Assembly: GCA_001829415.1 (NCBI GenBank)
Contig: MIBE01000064.1
Coordinates: 1 to 35,896 of the forward strand
DNA: 35,896 nt
Reading direction: 5' to 3'
Origin: Spirochaetes bacterium GWF1_51_8
GTDB lineage: Bacteria > Spirochaetota > Brevinematia > Brevinematales > GWF1-51-8
Both the position numbers and the translations under genes were made by a program. Under the pieces are notes generated by a model. It saw only the letters and a program-made list of their open reading frames with translations. It searched no databases and was not told the DNA's origin. This document shows, one piece after another, positions 15,599 to 24,066 of the stretch (position 1 is its first letter; every line of letters starts with the position of its first letter).

Positions 15599-15841
15599 AT
15601 GGGGAAAGTTTACAACCGGGTAAGACGGATCGTTTCCGAACAGCTTCACGTACCGAGGCGGGAGATAGATATGTTCTCCTATTTGATCCACGACCTCGGC
15701 GCGAGCGATTCCGACCTGATCGAAATCTATGTCAATGTCGAAAGCTCGTTCGACACGAATATCCCGCTCTCCATTTCCGACGAACAACTCACGGTCGGGC
15801 ATCTGGTGGCGTGCGCGCGAAACCGCGACGGCCAGCGATAG
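15599..15841 (+). CDS. acyl carrier protein-like, serine displaced
   Basis: The 80-residue protein has the fold pattern of acyl carrier proteins: helix I, then a loop ending in HDLGASDSDLIEIYVNVESSFDTNIP, which aligns without gaps to the E. coli [25 protein letters not shown] region. The position of the phosphopantetheine serine holds Asp37, while Ser36 and Ser38 flank it. Either the prosthetic group sits on a shifted serine or the protein is no longer modified. A purine-rich GAGGAAGAGGG precedes the ATG. It is alone, away from fatty acid genes, and diverges from the capsid block. A specialised or degenerate carrier is more likely than the housekeeping AcpP. Confidence 0.75.
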   Translation: MGKVYNRVRRIVSEQLHVPRREIDMFSYLIHDLGASDSDLIEIYVNVESSFDTNIPLSISDEQLTVGHLVACARNRDGQR

Positions 15842-15891
15842 GGCATTATTCAGACACCAATCGTGCACAACTACTCCATAAGGAAGGAAAC

Positions 15892-16743
15892 ATGAAACTA
15901 TTTTCTATTATAGCAATAGGTATTTTCGCGGCGGCGATCCCGGTATTCCCCGGACAAGTCGGGCAGAACACTCCTAACGGATACGAGCCCGGAGCGAAAG
16001 TCCTTCTTTACGGCGATAAAGTCAATGTCCGCGATCAGGCATCGCCTGCCGGAAAGGTAACCGCACAGCTTGCGATTGGCACGGAAGTCGCGATTATCGA
16101 GAAGGACGATGCGAAGTTCGAACAGAACGGGTATTCCGAAAACTGGTACAAGGTCTCTTATAAAGAAAATTCCGGGAAATCCGGCAGCGGCTATATCTGG
16201 GGCGGCTTGATCTCGAAAACAGCGTACACCGGCGATATCCTGAACGACGGGGTGATGGATACCGTCCTTTTCGGGGTCTCGGGGTTTGGGAAAGAAAGTC
16301 TCATGTTCAAAGCCCGCCTTCTCCAGAACGGGAAACTCGTTTCGGAATCTCCCGACATGCCGGGTTTCCAAAATGTGCTCGGGATGGGTGCCGGTGTCGA
16401 ATATGATGTACTGATCGACCTTCAGCAGAAGATAGGTTTTAAAAACCCGGCGGATGCTATCCATATCGTGTTCCAGTATGACGCATGCGACGTCTTGAAC
16501 GGCGAGATCTTCCTGCTCTGCGACGGCAAGAAGCTCTATTATGTCGCGACATTGGACAGCTTCGGAAACGAGCTCTGCTCCATCGATTATAAGATCGTCC
16601 TGCCCGCACAGGGTAAGAAGGAAACCAAGATCACGGTGACTAAGGATGAAGAATTGATTAACGAGGAAACCGGCGAGAGCGAGTTGTCGCGGGTCACCGA
16701 GGTGTATGTCTGGGATGGGAAGACCGTAAAGAAATCGAAATAG
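15892..16743 (+). CDS. secreted SH3b-domain protein
   Basis: The 283-residue protein has a Sec signal peptide (MKLFSIIAIGIFAAAIPVFPGQ). Residues about 40-105 form a bacterial SH3 domain: VLLYGDKVNVRDQASPAGKVTAQLAIGTEVAIIEK, a typical V-N-V-R-x-x-x-S-x-x-G-x-V start, then WYKVSY and YIWGGLIS. SH3b domains usually bind cell wall peptides or other envelope partners. The C-terminal ~170 residues are beta-rich and unrecognised. AGGAAGG precedes ATG 15892, 50 bp after the ACP-like gene. Its stop lies 2 bp from that of the convergent kinase. Confidence 0.82.
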   Translation: MKLFSIIAIGIFAAAIPVFPGQVGQNTPNGYEPGAKVLLYGDKVNVRDQASPAGKVTAQLAIGTEVAIIEKDDAKFEQNGYSENWYKVSYKENSGKSGSGYIWGGLISKTAYTGDILNDGVMDTVLFGVSGFGKESLMFKARLLQNGKLVSESPDMPGFQNVLGMGAGVEYDVLIDLQQKIGFKNPADAIHIVFQYDACDVLNGEIFLLCDGKKLYYVATLDSFGNELCSIDYKIVLPAQGKKETKITVTKDEELINEETGESELSRVTEVYVWDGKTVKKSK

Positions 16744-16745
16744 TT

Positions 16746-19700
16746 CTAACCGAAGATTTTGTTGAGTTTTTCCTCTAAGTCCTGTGTGGTAAACGGTTTC
16801 TGTAGGAAGCTGACACCGTTGTCAAGGACACCGTGATGGGCGATCACATTATCGGTATAGCCGGACATATATAAGACTTTTATACCCGGCCGGACTTCGT
16901 TCACCATCTTGTACAGTTCCACACCCGTCATCTGCGGCATGATCACATCGGTCAGCAGAAGGTCGAAAGCGGAGTTCGAGGCGATCTCCAGCGCGTTCCG
17001 GGCGGAATCCGCCGCCTCGACATGATAACCCATCCTTTTCAGCAGTTCCGCAGTCATCTCCCGGACCGTAGTGTTGTCTTCAGCAAGCAAAACACGCTTG
17101 TCCTTCTTACCCGATACCTCTGCGGGCTTGGGTTTCGGTTTATCGAGTACGTCCTTGTCCACCAACGGGAAATATATCTTCATCGTCGTGCCCTTGCCGG
17201 GCTCGCTGTACATCCAGAGATGCCCGTTGTGCTGTTTGATAATCCCGTAGACCGTCGACAAACCCAACCCCGTCCCTTCCCCCTTCCGTTTTGTGGTGAA
17301 AAACGGTTCGAAGACCTGCTCCTGAATATCGGTGGGAATTCCCTGCCCTGTATCGCTGATACAAAGCATCACATAATTACCGGGAACGACATCCTTATGG
17401 GTTTGAGCGTACATTTCGTCAAGATAGACATTTTTCGTTTCGATAACGATTATCCCGCCGCCGGGCATCGCATCCTGAGAGTTGATCGAGAGATTGAGAA
17501 CGACCTGTTCGATCTGCGCGACATCGCATTCGATATTCTTGAGGTCTTTAGCAAAATGGGTCTTGATCGTGATGTTCTCCCGGAGCATCCTGTCCAGTAT
17601 CTTGATAAAATTTTCGACGACGTTGTTAATACAGACCACTTCCATCTGGAGCGTCTGTTTCCGCCCGAAAGCCAGCAACTGCTGGGTGAGCGATTTCGCG
17701 CGTTCGGCCGCTTCCATAATGTTTTTCACGATCTCATAGATAGGATTGTCCGCCGCGAGTTCGGCAGTCAGAAGGAGATCGGAATACCCGAGGATGGGAG
17801 TCAGGAGGTTGTTGAGGTCGTGGGCGATACCCCCTGCGAGACGCCCGATCGATTCCAGCTTCTGTGACTGCCGAAGCTGTTCCTCGCTTTGTTTCAACGC
17901 CGTCTCCATTTTCTTGCGGTCGGTGACATCGCGGAGGATAGCGAGTACATAGAATTCCCCGTACAGTTCATATCTGCTCAAAGATACCTCAGTGTTGATC
18001 AATTTACCATTCGGTTTCGAATGAATCCACTCGAAATACTGGGCTTCGCCTGTGAGTGACTCGCTGATAAAAGCATGGGCCTTCTCGACCGAATCCATCC
18101 CGTCAGGCTGTTTCGCCGGAGAGAACTCCTCGGGAGCATGACCGATAATTTCGCTTCTCGGCCTCCCGAGGATTTCGCTGAACCGTTTGTTGCATTCGGC
18201 AAAGTAGTTTCCGGTGATGATCGCGATACCGTCGCTCGCGGATTCGAAGAGTTGTTTGTAGCGCTGTTCGCTTTCACGTAACGAGTCCTGTGTGAGTTTG
18301 AGATCGGTGATATCCGGGAACACGATCAACGCCGCAAGCTGATCGCCTTTCTCGTCAAATATCGGGATTCCGTCAACCATCGCCCAACGTTCCGCGCCGT
18401 CCTTACACACAATTCGGATGATCTCCTTTTCGGTGCGAGTGCCCCGGAGCGCCTTCGATAACGGGTGATCGTTCAACGGGATGGGATTCCCGTCGATATA
18501 ATAATCCATCCACGACTTTTGGATTGAGTTGAGGGTCAATCCGATAAAGGAAGGTTCGTCTTCGACGCCGAGAATTGTCCTGCACGCGTCGTTAGAGCGG
18601 ATAATCACGCCGTCCGGATAGTTCGCGATCAGCATCGGGGTGGAATCATGCTCGAATACGCCCTCGAGCAGTCTGCCGATATATTTCAATTCTTCCTGCT
18701 GTCTGACATTGGCGGTAGTATCCATCAAGACCAGCATTCCGGCGACGGGCGTTTTATCTTCCGCGCGGATCGGCACCCCGGAGATACGGACATTGACCCG
18801 TTTTCCCTGAGCCTTCTCGACTATATAGTCCATCCATTCCAGCGTCTCGCCCTGAATAAAAACACGATGCTGGGGGAATTCCGACGGTTCGAGGAGACGG
18901 CCGGTACTATCGTAAATCTTTATGTTCGCGAACACGGAATTGGACTTGTCGCCGAGGCCGTCATGGGACACCGTGTGCCCGATAAAGTCGACCCCGAATA
19001 TCCGCTTGGCCTCTTTGTTGATATACCCGATCCGCCATTTCCCGTCACTTCTGTCTGCGATAATAATCCCGCTGGGGTTTTGGTCGATCACCGATTCAAG
19101 GAGATTCTTGGTATAACCCATTTCCTCTTCGATCCTTTTCCGCTCGCTGATCTCGAGGAACATGACGGCGGTGTGGTTCGGAAGAGTGCGGAACGCGAAC
19201 ACCTCGAACGCGCCATCGATCTTGTCGTCCTTATATTCGACGGACTCGGTTTTCCAAATCCCGCCTTCCTTCGCGATCTTCCGGTAGATATCCGGAATTT
19301 CCGTTCCGGCCAGGTTTGGGAACGCCTCTTCGATCGTTTTACCGATATACCGGCTATGATCGAGTTTGAGCATTTTATCCGCGGCGGGATTCCCCCCGAT
19401 AAACACCAGCCGTCCGTCCCCGCGGAGGATGTAAAGATGAAATCCCATCGGGGATGCGTTGAGGACATTCCTGAACGCGTCCAGTCTATGATTGCTGATG
19501 AAGGATGACGCGCTGCCGTGCGATGTCTCGTGGAATTCCAGCACATAAAGCAATTCCGCGCCCGTTCCGATCTCGTTGACCTGATAATATCCGCTCAGGA
19601 AATTGAAGCCTTCTTCGTATTCAAACGGGATTGCACTGCCGGAATCGGAATGGAGGAAATTCGCGAGACTTTCCGCATCGTGAAAGGAATTGAACAAAGC

Positions 19701-19877
19701 CTTCAATCCGGTATCGAAAACACTTTTTTGCAGGGTTTTTTCGGGCAGGCATTTGAATAAAGCGCCGAATGACGGATTTATCAGGAAAACCGACATATCG
19801 GGAGAAAGAACTAATACGGGATATGCAAGATTCTCAAAGAACAGCTTAAAAAAATCAGGTCTTTCGACCGATTTCAT
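16746..19877 (-). CDS. hybrid sensor histidine kinase with five PAS domains
   Basis: The 1043-residue protein has no TM segment, so it is a cytosolic sensor. Five PAS-like modules lie at about 10-120, 135-245, 255-390, 400-525 and 540-655. A HisKA domain carries the phospho-acceptor in GGIAHDLNNLL (His686). The HATPase domain follows, with N-box LNLSINSQDAMP, G1 ISDTGQGIP, F-box FEPFFTTK and G2 GTGLGLSTV. A C-terminal receiver carries Asp977 in LLLTDVIMPQM and a conserved Lys in LQKPF. The receiver fused behind the kinase implies a phosphorelay or self-control. No separate response regulator is adjacent; the STAS protein upstream may belong to the same signalling unit. Confidence 0.93.
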   Translation of the reverse strand: MKSVERPDFFKLFFENLAYPVLVLSPDMSVFLINPSFGALFKCLPEKTLQKSVFDTGLKALFNSFHDAESLANFLHSDSGSAIPFEYEEGFNFLSGYYQVNEIGTGAELLYVLEFHETSHGSASSFISNHRLDAFRNVLNASPMGFHLYILRGDGRLVFIGGNPAADKMLKLDHSRYIGKTIEEAFPNLAGTEIPDIYRKIAKEGGIWKTESVEYKDDKIDGAFEVFAFRTLPNHTAVMFLEISERKRIEEEMGYTKNLLESVIDQNPSGIIIADRSDGKWRIGYINKEAKRIFGVDFIGHTVSHDGLGDKSNSVFANIKIYDSTGRLLEPSEFPQHRVFIQGETLEWMDYIVEKAQGKRVNVRISGVPIRAEDKTPVAGMLVLMDTTANVRQQEELKYIGRLLEGVFEHDSTPMLIANYPDGVIIRSNDACRTILGVEDEPSFIGLTLNSIQKSWMDYYIDGNPIPLNDHPLSKALRGTRTEKEIIRIVCKDGAERWAMVDGIPIFDEKGDQLAALIVFPDITDLKLTQDSLRESEQRYKQLFESASDGIAIITGNYFAECNKRFSEILGRPRSEIIGHAPEEFSPAKQPDGMDSVEKAHAFISESLTGEAQYFEWIHSKPNGKLINTEVSLSRYELYGEFYVLAILRDVTDRKKMETALKQSEEQLRQSQKLESIGRLAGGIAHDLNNLLTPILGYSDLLLTAELAADNPIYEIVKNIMEAAERAKSLTQQLLAFGRKQTLQMEVVCINNVVENFIKILDRMLRENITIKTHFAKDLKNIECDVAQIEQVVLNLSINSQDAMPGGGIIVIETKNVYLDEMYAQTHKDVVPGNYVMLCISDTGQGIPTDIQEQVFEPFFTTKRKGEGTGLGLSTVYGIIKQHNGHLWMYSEPGKGTTMKIYFPLVDKDVLDKPKPKPAEVSGKKDKRVLLAEDNTTVREMTAELLKRMGYHVEAADSARNALEIASNSAFDLLLTDVIMPQMTGVELYKMVNEVRPGIKVLYMSGYTDNVIAHHGVLDNGVSFLQKPFTTQDLEEKLNKIFG

Positions 19878-19965
19878 AACGCCCCCGAAATAGACAACTG
19901 CCCCTCACAAGAATGAACTGGCATCCGGATTCATATCGAACGATATGCAATTCAAACCGGGCCGG

Positions 19966-20253
19966 TTATTCTTCGAGATCGTCCTCATCCCAATCTTCGT
20001 CTTCCTCTTCTTCATCGTCTTCTTCATACAGGTCGTCCAAGGAATCCGCGTCCGCATCTTCATCGAGTTCATCGTCAAAATAATCGTCTTCCTCGAATTC
20101 GTCCGCGTCGTTATCGAAGTCGTTATCGTAATCGTCGTCCATATCTCCGAGGAGATTCCAATCGAAATGCTTTATTTTAGATAAATCGGATACCTTATTT
20201 TTCATTAGTAAAACCGTAAACAAGTATAACCATTCTTTTGATAAGTAGTGCAT
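19966..20253 (-). CDS. extremely acidic small protein
   Basis: The 95-residue protein begins with a short hydrophobic segment (MHYLSKEWLYLFTVLLMKNK). From about residue 36 it is almost only Asp and Glu with spaced aromatic residues (DDDYDNDFDND, EEDDYFDDELDED), ending DWDEDDLEE. GAGGAG stands 6 nt before the first ATG, so the hydrophobic start is probably real, although an ATG at 20205 would omit it. The tail could bind divalent cations or basic partners; no family is recognised. It has its own consensus promoter and lies 88 bp before the kinase. Confidence 0.7.
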   Translation of the reverse strand: MHYLSKEWLYLFTVLLMKNKVSDLSKIKHFDWNLLGDMDDDYDNDFDNDADEFEEDDYFDDELDEDADADSLDDLYEEDDEEEEDEDWDEDDLEE

Positions 20254-20305
20254 AGTTTTCTCCTCAATTCAAATTCTGCGCCCAACTGCTTAGTTCGGTC
20301 TACTG

Positions 20306-20334
20306 ATTTTATAAATTCTTTTCGATTTTGTCAA
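20306..20334 (-). promoter_or_regulatory. consensus promoter for the acidic protein gene
   Basis: On the minus strand a perfect TTGACA (20334-20329) is followed after 17 bp by TAAAAT (20311-20306). The leader to the ATG at 20253 would be about 45 nt. Confidence 0.75.
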
Positions 20335-20343
20335 TAGGATGCG

Positions 20344-20733
20344 TTATTTTTTCGTCTTCTCTTCGATAAAATCATGGATTACCTGTACGGCGTCGTCAAG
20401 TTTTTCAGCCATCTCGAATATTTCCATCAGTTCGATCGCGACAAACATCCTGTGCACGATAGGGCTGAGCTCGCAGATGATCATTTTCCCTTCGATATCG
20501 TTCAGAAGCCGCATCGTGGTGACAAACACACGGATTCCGCTGCTCGAAAGATGACTGACCGCCCCCAGGTGAAAGATAAAATGCTTATAAGACTTCTGGA
20601 GGTAATCCTCGATCAGCTTTTCAAGCTGTAGGCTATTCATAATTTCAAGTGTTCCGCCCAGGTAGAAGATGATGATCGGCCCTCGTTCCTCTACCTTGAT
20701 GCTGATAGATACATCGGAATCCATTCCTTCCAT
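20344..20733 (-). CDS. STAS-domain anti-anti-sigma-like protein
   Basis: The 129-residue protein is a single STAS domain. It has an N-terminal strand (GPIIIFYLGGTLEIMNS), helix (LEKLIEDYL), strand HFIFHLGAVSHLSSSGIRVF containing the SSG motif whose first serine is the usual phosphorylation site in SpoIIAA/RsbV proteins, then KMIICELSPIVHRMF. Such proteins act by binding anti-sigma kinases or other switch proteins. No RsbW-like kinase is adjacent; the hybrid kinase is two genes downstream. TTGGAG lies upstream of the ATG, and a promoter is at 20772-20799. Confidence 0.87.
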   Translation of the reverse strand: MEGMDSDVSISIKVEERGPIIIFYLGGTLEIMNSLQLEKLIEDYLQKSYKHFIFHLGAVSHLSSSGIRVFVTTMRLLNDIEGKMIICELSPIVHRMFVAIELMEIFEMAEKLDDAVQVIHDFIEEKTKK

Positions 20734-20771
20734 TCAGTCGCTCCAAAAACAGCATTTATTTTCTGACTAAC

Positions 20772-20799
20772 ATTATATCTATTTTTTATAATCTGTAAA
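20772..20799 (-). promoter_or_regulatory. promoter for the STAS gene
   Basis: On the minus strand TTTACA (20799-20794), 16-bp spacer, perfect TATAAT (20777-20772), about 40 bp before the ATG at 20733. No terminator with a T tract is seen between the gpmA stop and this site. Confidence 0.65.
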
Positions 20800-20823
20800 G
20801 TCCCAAACGGTTTTTCTTAAAAT

Positions 20824-21498
20824 TTATACTCTTTTTCTCAGATTCCCGCCCGTCCAATCGTAGTAAACAGGCACTCCCGTCGGCAGTTCGAGCTTCAGCA
20901 CCTCTTCGTTCGATAGTTTATCGAGATACATGATGATCGAACGCAGGCTGTTTCCGTGCGCGCTGACAAGAACGCGTTTACCTTTTTCTATCTCGGGAAG
21001 GATCGTTTCGGTAAAAAACGGGATTGTCCGTTCGGCGGTGTTCTTGAGCGCTTCCCCGTTGGGCGGGGGGACATCGTAGCTCCTTCGCCATATCTTCACC
21101 TGTTCGTCGCCGAACTTCTTCGCGGTCGCCGCCTTGTTCAGCCCCTGCAGTTCGCCGTAGTAACGCTCGTTGAGCTGCCACGCGGTATAGACCGGTAAAA
21201 TCTCCGCGCGCGCTTCCTCCGAGTACACCTTACCCCATTCGTTCATCCGGCCTTCGGGGTGGATCACGACCGGGGTCTTCACCGAGCCGTTACCCGCGAG
21301 GATAAGCATCGCGGTTTCCATCGCGCGGACGAGTGTCGAAACAAACACGACATCGAACTCGATCCCGGCGAGTTCCGTTCCCGCGCGCACCGCTTCGTCG
21401 ATCCCGTTCTTCGACAACGGCACATCCACCCATCCGGTAAAAATATCCTTCAGGTTCCACATCGACTGTCCGTGACGGACCAACACTAACTGACCCAT
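20824..21498 (-). CDS. gpmA: 2,3-bisphosphoglycerate-dependent phosphoglycerate mutase
   Basis: GpmA interconverts 3- and 2-phosphoglycerate in glycolysis, in the cytosol. The 224 residues begin GQLVLVRHGQSMWN with catalytic His9. FTGWVDVPLSKNGIDEA and the second catalytic histidine in LVSAHGNSLRSI (His181) follow, all matching the family. The C-terminus (VYYDWTGGNLRKRV) differs slightly from the usual VYELD ending. It starts 7 bp after the stop of the 602-residue membrane protein with GAGGGCG upstream, so it is probably co-transcribed with it. Confidence 0.94.
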   Translation of the reverse strand: MGQLVLVRHGQSMWNLKDIFTGWVDVPLSKNGIDEAVRAGTELAGIEFDVVFVSTLVRAMETAMLILAGNGSVKTPVVIHPEGRMNEWGKVYSEEARAEILPVYTAWQLNERYYGELQGLNKAATAKKFGDEQVKIWRRSYDVPPPNGEALKNTAERTIPFFTETILPEIEKGKRVLVSAHGNSLRSIIMYLDKLSNEEVLKLELPTGVPVYYDWTGGNLRKRV

Positions 21499-21505
21499 AA
21501 CGCCC

Positions 21506-23314
21506 TCACTTCAAACGGTATTTATTCACTAACGCCTGAAAAGCGGCGGGATTCATCGCATGCTCGAGTTCGGTTTTTGCCGTCCGCAGCTTGTCTTTGA
21601 TCTCGCGTTCCTTTTCAAGGTTGCTGTAGAGATGAGTATCCATGAAATAGAGCGGGAATAGAAAACAGACCGCCGCGAGCGCAGACAGCGCCGATCCGAA
21701 CGATCTCCCGCGCAGATACCCCATCACAAGAATCATCCTGTCCCAGAAATATATTTCGTACTTATTCCCGATGAACACGGATTGGTCGATCATCTTGATG
21801 ATCCGGTGCTCCTCGCCGGGTGTCGGCTCTTTGGAATGATTGAGGCAGATATTGCCGATCTTCTCGCCGAGGCCGATCATCACCTTGTTGATCTCGTCGA
21901 CCACATGGATGACATAGGCCTCTTCGGCGGACGGACTCTCGGGCTGGTTTTTATCTTTCAACTGGATAAAACGTTTCCGCGAAAGGGTCGGACTCGAAAA
22001 GATCATTTTATTGAGCGCGAGCACGATGCTCTTGAGGCGCGACAGTTCCAGATTCGCGAATTCGAAATTGAAGAGACGGATCACCCCTTCGCCCTCGACT
22101 TCGACCGCCCCCGTCAGCAGGTTCTCGAATTCCGCGAAGAAGCGCTTGAAGAAATTGATGACGAAGATCGCGATCTCGTTGTTATCTCGGATGAACTGGA
22201 ATTTATCGACACCGCTCCCGGTCTCGTAGAACTCGACCATCTGCCGGAAGTCGTATTTTGTGTTGTCGGCGGCCAGAAGGGGCGCGAACTGCGCGATGAA
22301 ATAATTGATCCGTTCGATCTTCCTTTTCTCGTCGAGAAGCCCCTCGATCTTCTTAGTCAGCATATAGATATGCGCCTCGATTTTGGTGCGGGTGCTCTCG
22401 TCGCAGTCGAAGTCGTAATCGCCGATGATGCCGCCCTCGACCGGATTGATCAGGTCTCTCAGACGGAGGAACTTCCGGTACTGCACCATCGCAGTCCCGA
22501 GCACGACATTGTAGATGTTGTGGTTTTCCGAACGGTCGGTCAGCATCCTGAATGTCAGCTCGCCCAATGCCTGCGCGCGGGGCTTCGTTTTCACATACTG
22601 GTTGAGAACACCGGTAAACGCGTTCACAATGAGTTTTGGGAAAGTCTCCTCGTAATGGCATTCCAGAAACGCCTTTTTTACCTCGAAGAACCTCTCGCCC
22701 GGCACGACCTTCCACACCGAGACACATTCCGTATTGATAATCGCCTCGCAGAGGTTTTTCAGCTTGACCAACAGGTTATAGTCGAACTTCACGAGGTGAA
22801 GCCATCCCACTTCGGCGGCGAAATAGACCATCGGCAATATCTTCGACGCCTCGTCACGGATAGATTCCATAATTGAAGATATTTCAGATGTGTAGGTTAC
22901 ACGCGGGGGGATGAAGCCGGGGCGTACGATACGGGTGCTTTTACCGAATGCGCCGATCCGCCAGTAGTCGAAGAGCCAGTACCGGAACATCGGGTTCCGC
23001 CCAAGAGACTTCTGCATCGTGCGGGTGTTCTGACGGATGAACTCCCGGTTGTCGGGTTTTACCGGAAAATTGAAAAGCTCGTCGTCTGAAGAAGAATCGC
23101 TCTTCGGCGGGTCGACTCCCTTCATCGATGGCGAATCGATTTCTTCTATCTCCTTGATCTTACGCCCGGCATCCGCCCGGCTGACAAGAATCCGCTGGAC
23201 TTTCAGGTCGTCTTCGGGGGAACGTTTCATCTTTATCAGGTCGAGGATTTTGAGCTGTTTATCGGTATCGGATAGCGGGGTATCCGTTCCTTTTTCCGGG
23301 GGAGTTTTCCGCAT
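21506..23314 (-). CDS. C-terminally membrane-anchored protein, paralogue of 24067-25821
   Basis: The 602-residue protein has an acidic/basic N-terminal region without signal peptide, a long helical middle and one hydrophobic segment near residues 536-556 (SALSALAAVCFLFPLYF). A short coiled tail of about 45 residues follows. It shares the order and wording of many segments with the 584-residue protein, for example PPRVTYTSEI, EVGWLHLVKFDYNLLVKLKNLCEAI, the FDYDCDE segment and GEKIGNICLNHS. From memory it may be the spirochaete family DUF5312, unverified. No catalytic motif is seen. AAGGAGG precedes the ATG, within a leader that also forms one of two 40-bp repeats. Confidence 0.8.
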   Translation of the reverse strand: MRKTPPEKGTDTPLSDTDKQLKILDLIKMKRSPEDDLKVQRILVSRADAGRKIKEIEEIDSPSMKGVDPPKSDSSSDDELFNFPVKPDNREFIRQNTRTMQKSLGRNPMFRYWLFDYWRIGAFGKSTRIVRPGFIPPRVTYTSEISSIMESIRDEASKILPMVYFAAEVGWLHLVKFDYNLLVKLKNLCEAIINTECVSVWKVVPGERFFEVKKAFLECHYEETFPKLIVNAFTGVLNQYVKTKPRAQALGELTFRMLTDRSENHNIYNVVLGTAMVQYRKFLRLRDLINPVEGGIIGDYDFDCDESTRTKIEAHIYMLTKKIEGLLDEKRKIERINYFIAQFAPLLAADNTKYDFRQMVEFYETGSGVDKFQFIRDNNEIAIFVINFFKRFFAEFENLLTGAVEVEGEGVIRLFNFEFANLELSRLKSIVLALNKMIFSSPTLSRKRFIQLKDKNQPESPSAEEAYVIHVVDEINKVMIGLGEKIGNICLNHSKEPTPGEEHRIIKMIDQSVFIGNKYEIYFWDRMILVMGYLRGRSFGSALSALAAVCFLFPLYFMDTHLYSNLEKEREIKDKLRTAKTELEHAMNPAAFQALVNKYRLK

Positions 23315-23321
23315 CCGGCCT

Positions 23322-23361
23322 CCTTGCCGCGAACTCTTTAGGTCACTCTAAAAACTTTTAA
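23322..23361. repeat. 40-bp direct repeat, left copy
   Basis: Bases 23322-23361 match 23936-23975 at about 35 of 40 positions in the same orientation (CCTTGCCGCGA...ACTTTTAA). This copy overlaps the leader and ribosome site of the gene starting at 23314. Confidence 0.8.
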
Positions 23362-23386
23362 GATATTAAAATATCCATGAAACACT

Positions 23387-23867
23387 CTTACTTTCTTTCC
23401 CTGTCCGCCGACGCCATCGGCGGAAGGCGCGGTGAGCGGGCAGAAAGAAAGTAAGCAAAGAACCCCTCATAGGAACGCGGGGCAAGCTTCCCGCCGCGCT
23501 GATTAAGCTCAGGAGAAGAGCCGGAAAATCCGGTAAAGGCATAACTCCTCCCTTCGGTCGTCAGACAAATGCCTTTTCTTCGGATTTTCCGGGAGTTTAA
23601 AGCGCATTAAAGTGCGCGGACAAAACAGCCAAACCTTTTCATTTATTCATGTCTTCGGCTGTTCGAACCCCGCCGCTATGCCGTGACTTTCACTAAGCGG
23701 AACGGCCAGAAACGCCGATGTCCGAAGCGTGACTCTTTATCGCTTCTTTTGGTGGCCGACCGCGAGTTTCGGCGTTTCCAGTTCTGCGCCCCTCCTCTTT
23801 GGAACGGCATCGGGCGGGGAACCTCTTTCTTTCGTTCTTTCTTTCTGGGTTTGCAGAAAGAAAGAAC
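23387..23867. repeat. highly structured intergenic element (possible ncRNA or interspersed repeat)
   Basis: About 480 bp without a credible gene, bounded by two hairpins with similar CTTTCTTTC stems. The left one is CTTACTTTCTTTC 23387-23399 with GAAAGAAAGTAAG 23443-23455. The right one is a perfect 14-bp stem 23834-23847 / 23854-23867 with a 6-nt loop. Between them are CCGCCGA/TCGGCGG (23405/23417), a 12-bp stem CCGGAAAATCCG/CGGATTTTCCGG (23521/23581) enclosing GGCAT/ATGCC, and GAAACGCCGA/TCGGCGTTTC (23709/23769). The sequence AAAGAAAGTAAGCAAAGAA resembles interspersed repeats I recall from other bacterial genomes, unverified. Short open frames on both strands inside it lack ribosome sites. 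Confidence 0.65.
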
Positions 23868-23935
23868 AAATGGTTTTGTTCCTTGGAGAGTTTTTATATG
23901 ATTCAAAAATCCCTATCTGCGCCTAGCGATCACTC

Positions 23936-23975
23936 CCTTGCCGCGATCTCTTTGGGTCACTTCAATAACTTTTAA
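23936..23975. repeat. 40-bp direct repeat, right copy
   Basis: Second copy of the repeat at 23322-23361, with about 5 mismatches. It lies between the structured element and the 3' end of the gene at 24067. Including both repeats, the whole stretch 23315-24066 holds no gene I can support. Confidence 0.8.
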
Positions 23976-24066
23976 TGAAAGCGGCTATCGGGCGTTTTAT
24001 TCGTCATATCGCTTATCCCAGTCAGGATTAACGCGGTTATTTGAACTGCCCTTAAGAGAAATATCG

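Noticed and set aside
21782..22876. 364-codon open frame antisense to the 602-residue membrane protein
   Set aside because: Shadow of a coding strand with strong codon bias; no ribosome site, motif or domain.
23676..23926. Short open frames on both strands inside the structured element
   Set aside because: They run through the hairpins, have no ribosome sites and give low-complexity basic peptides.
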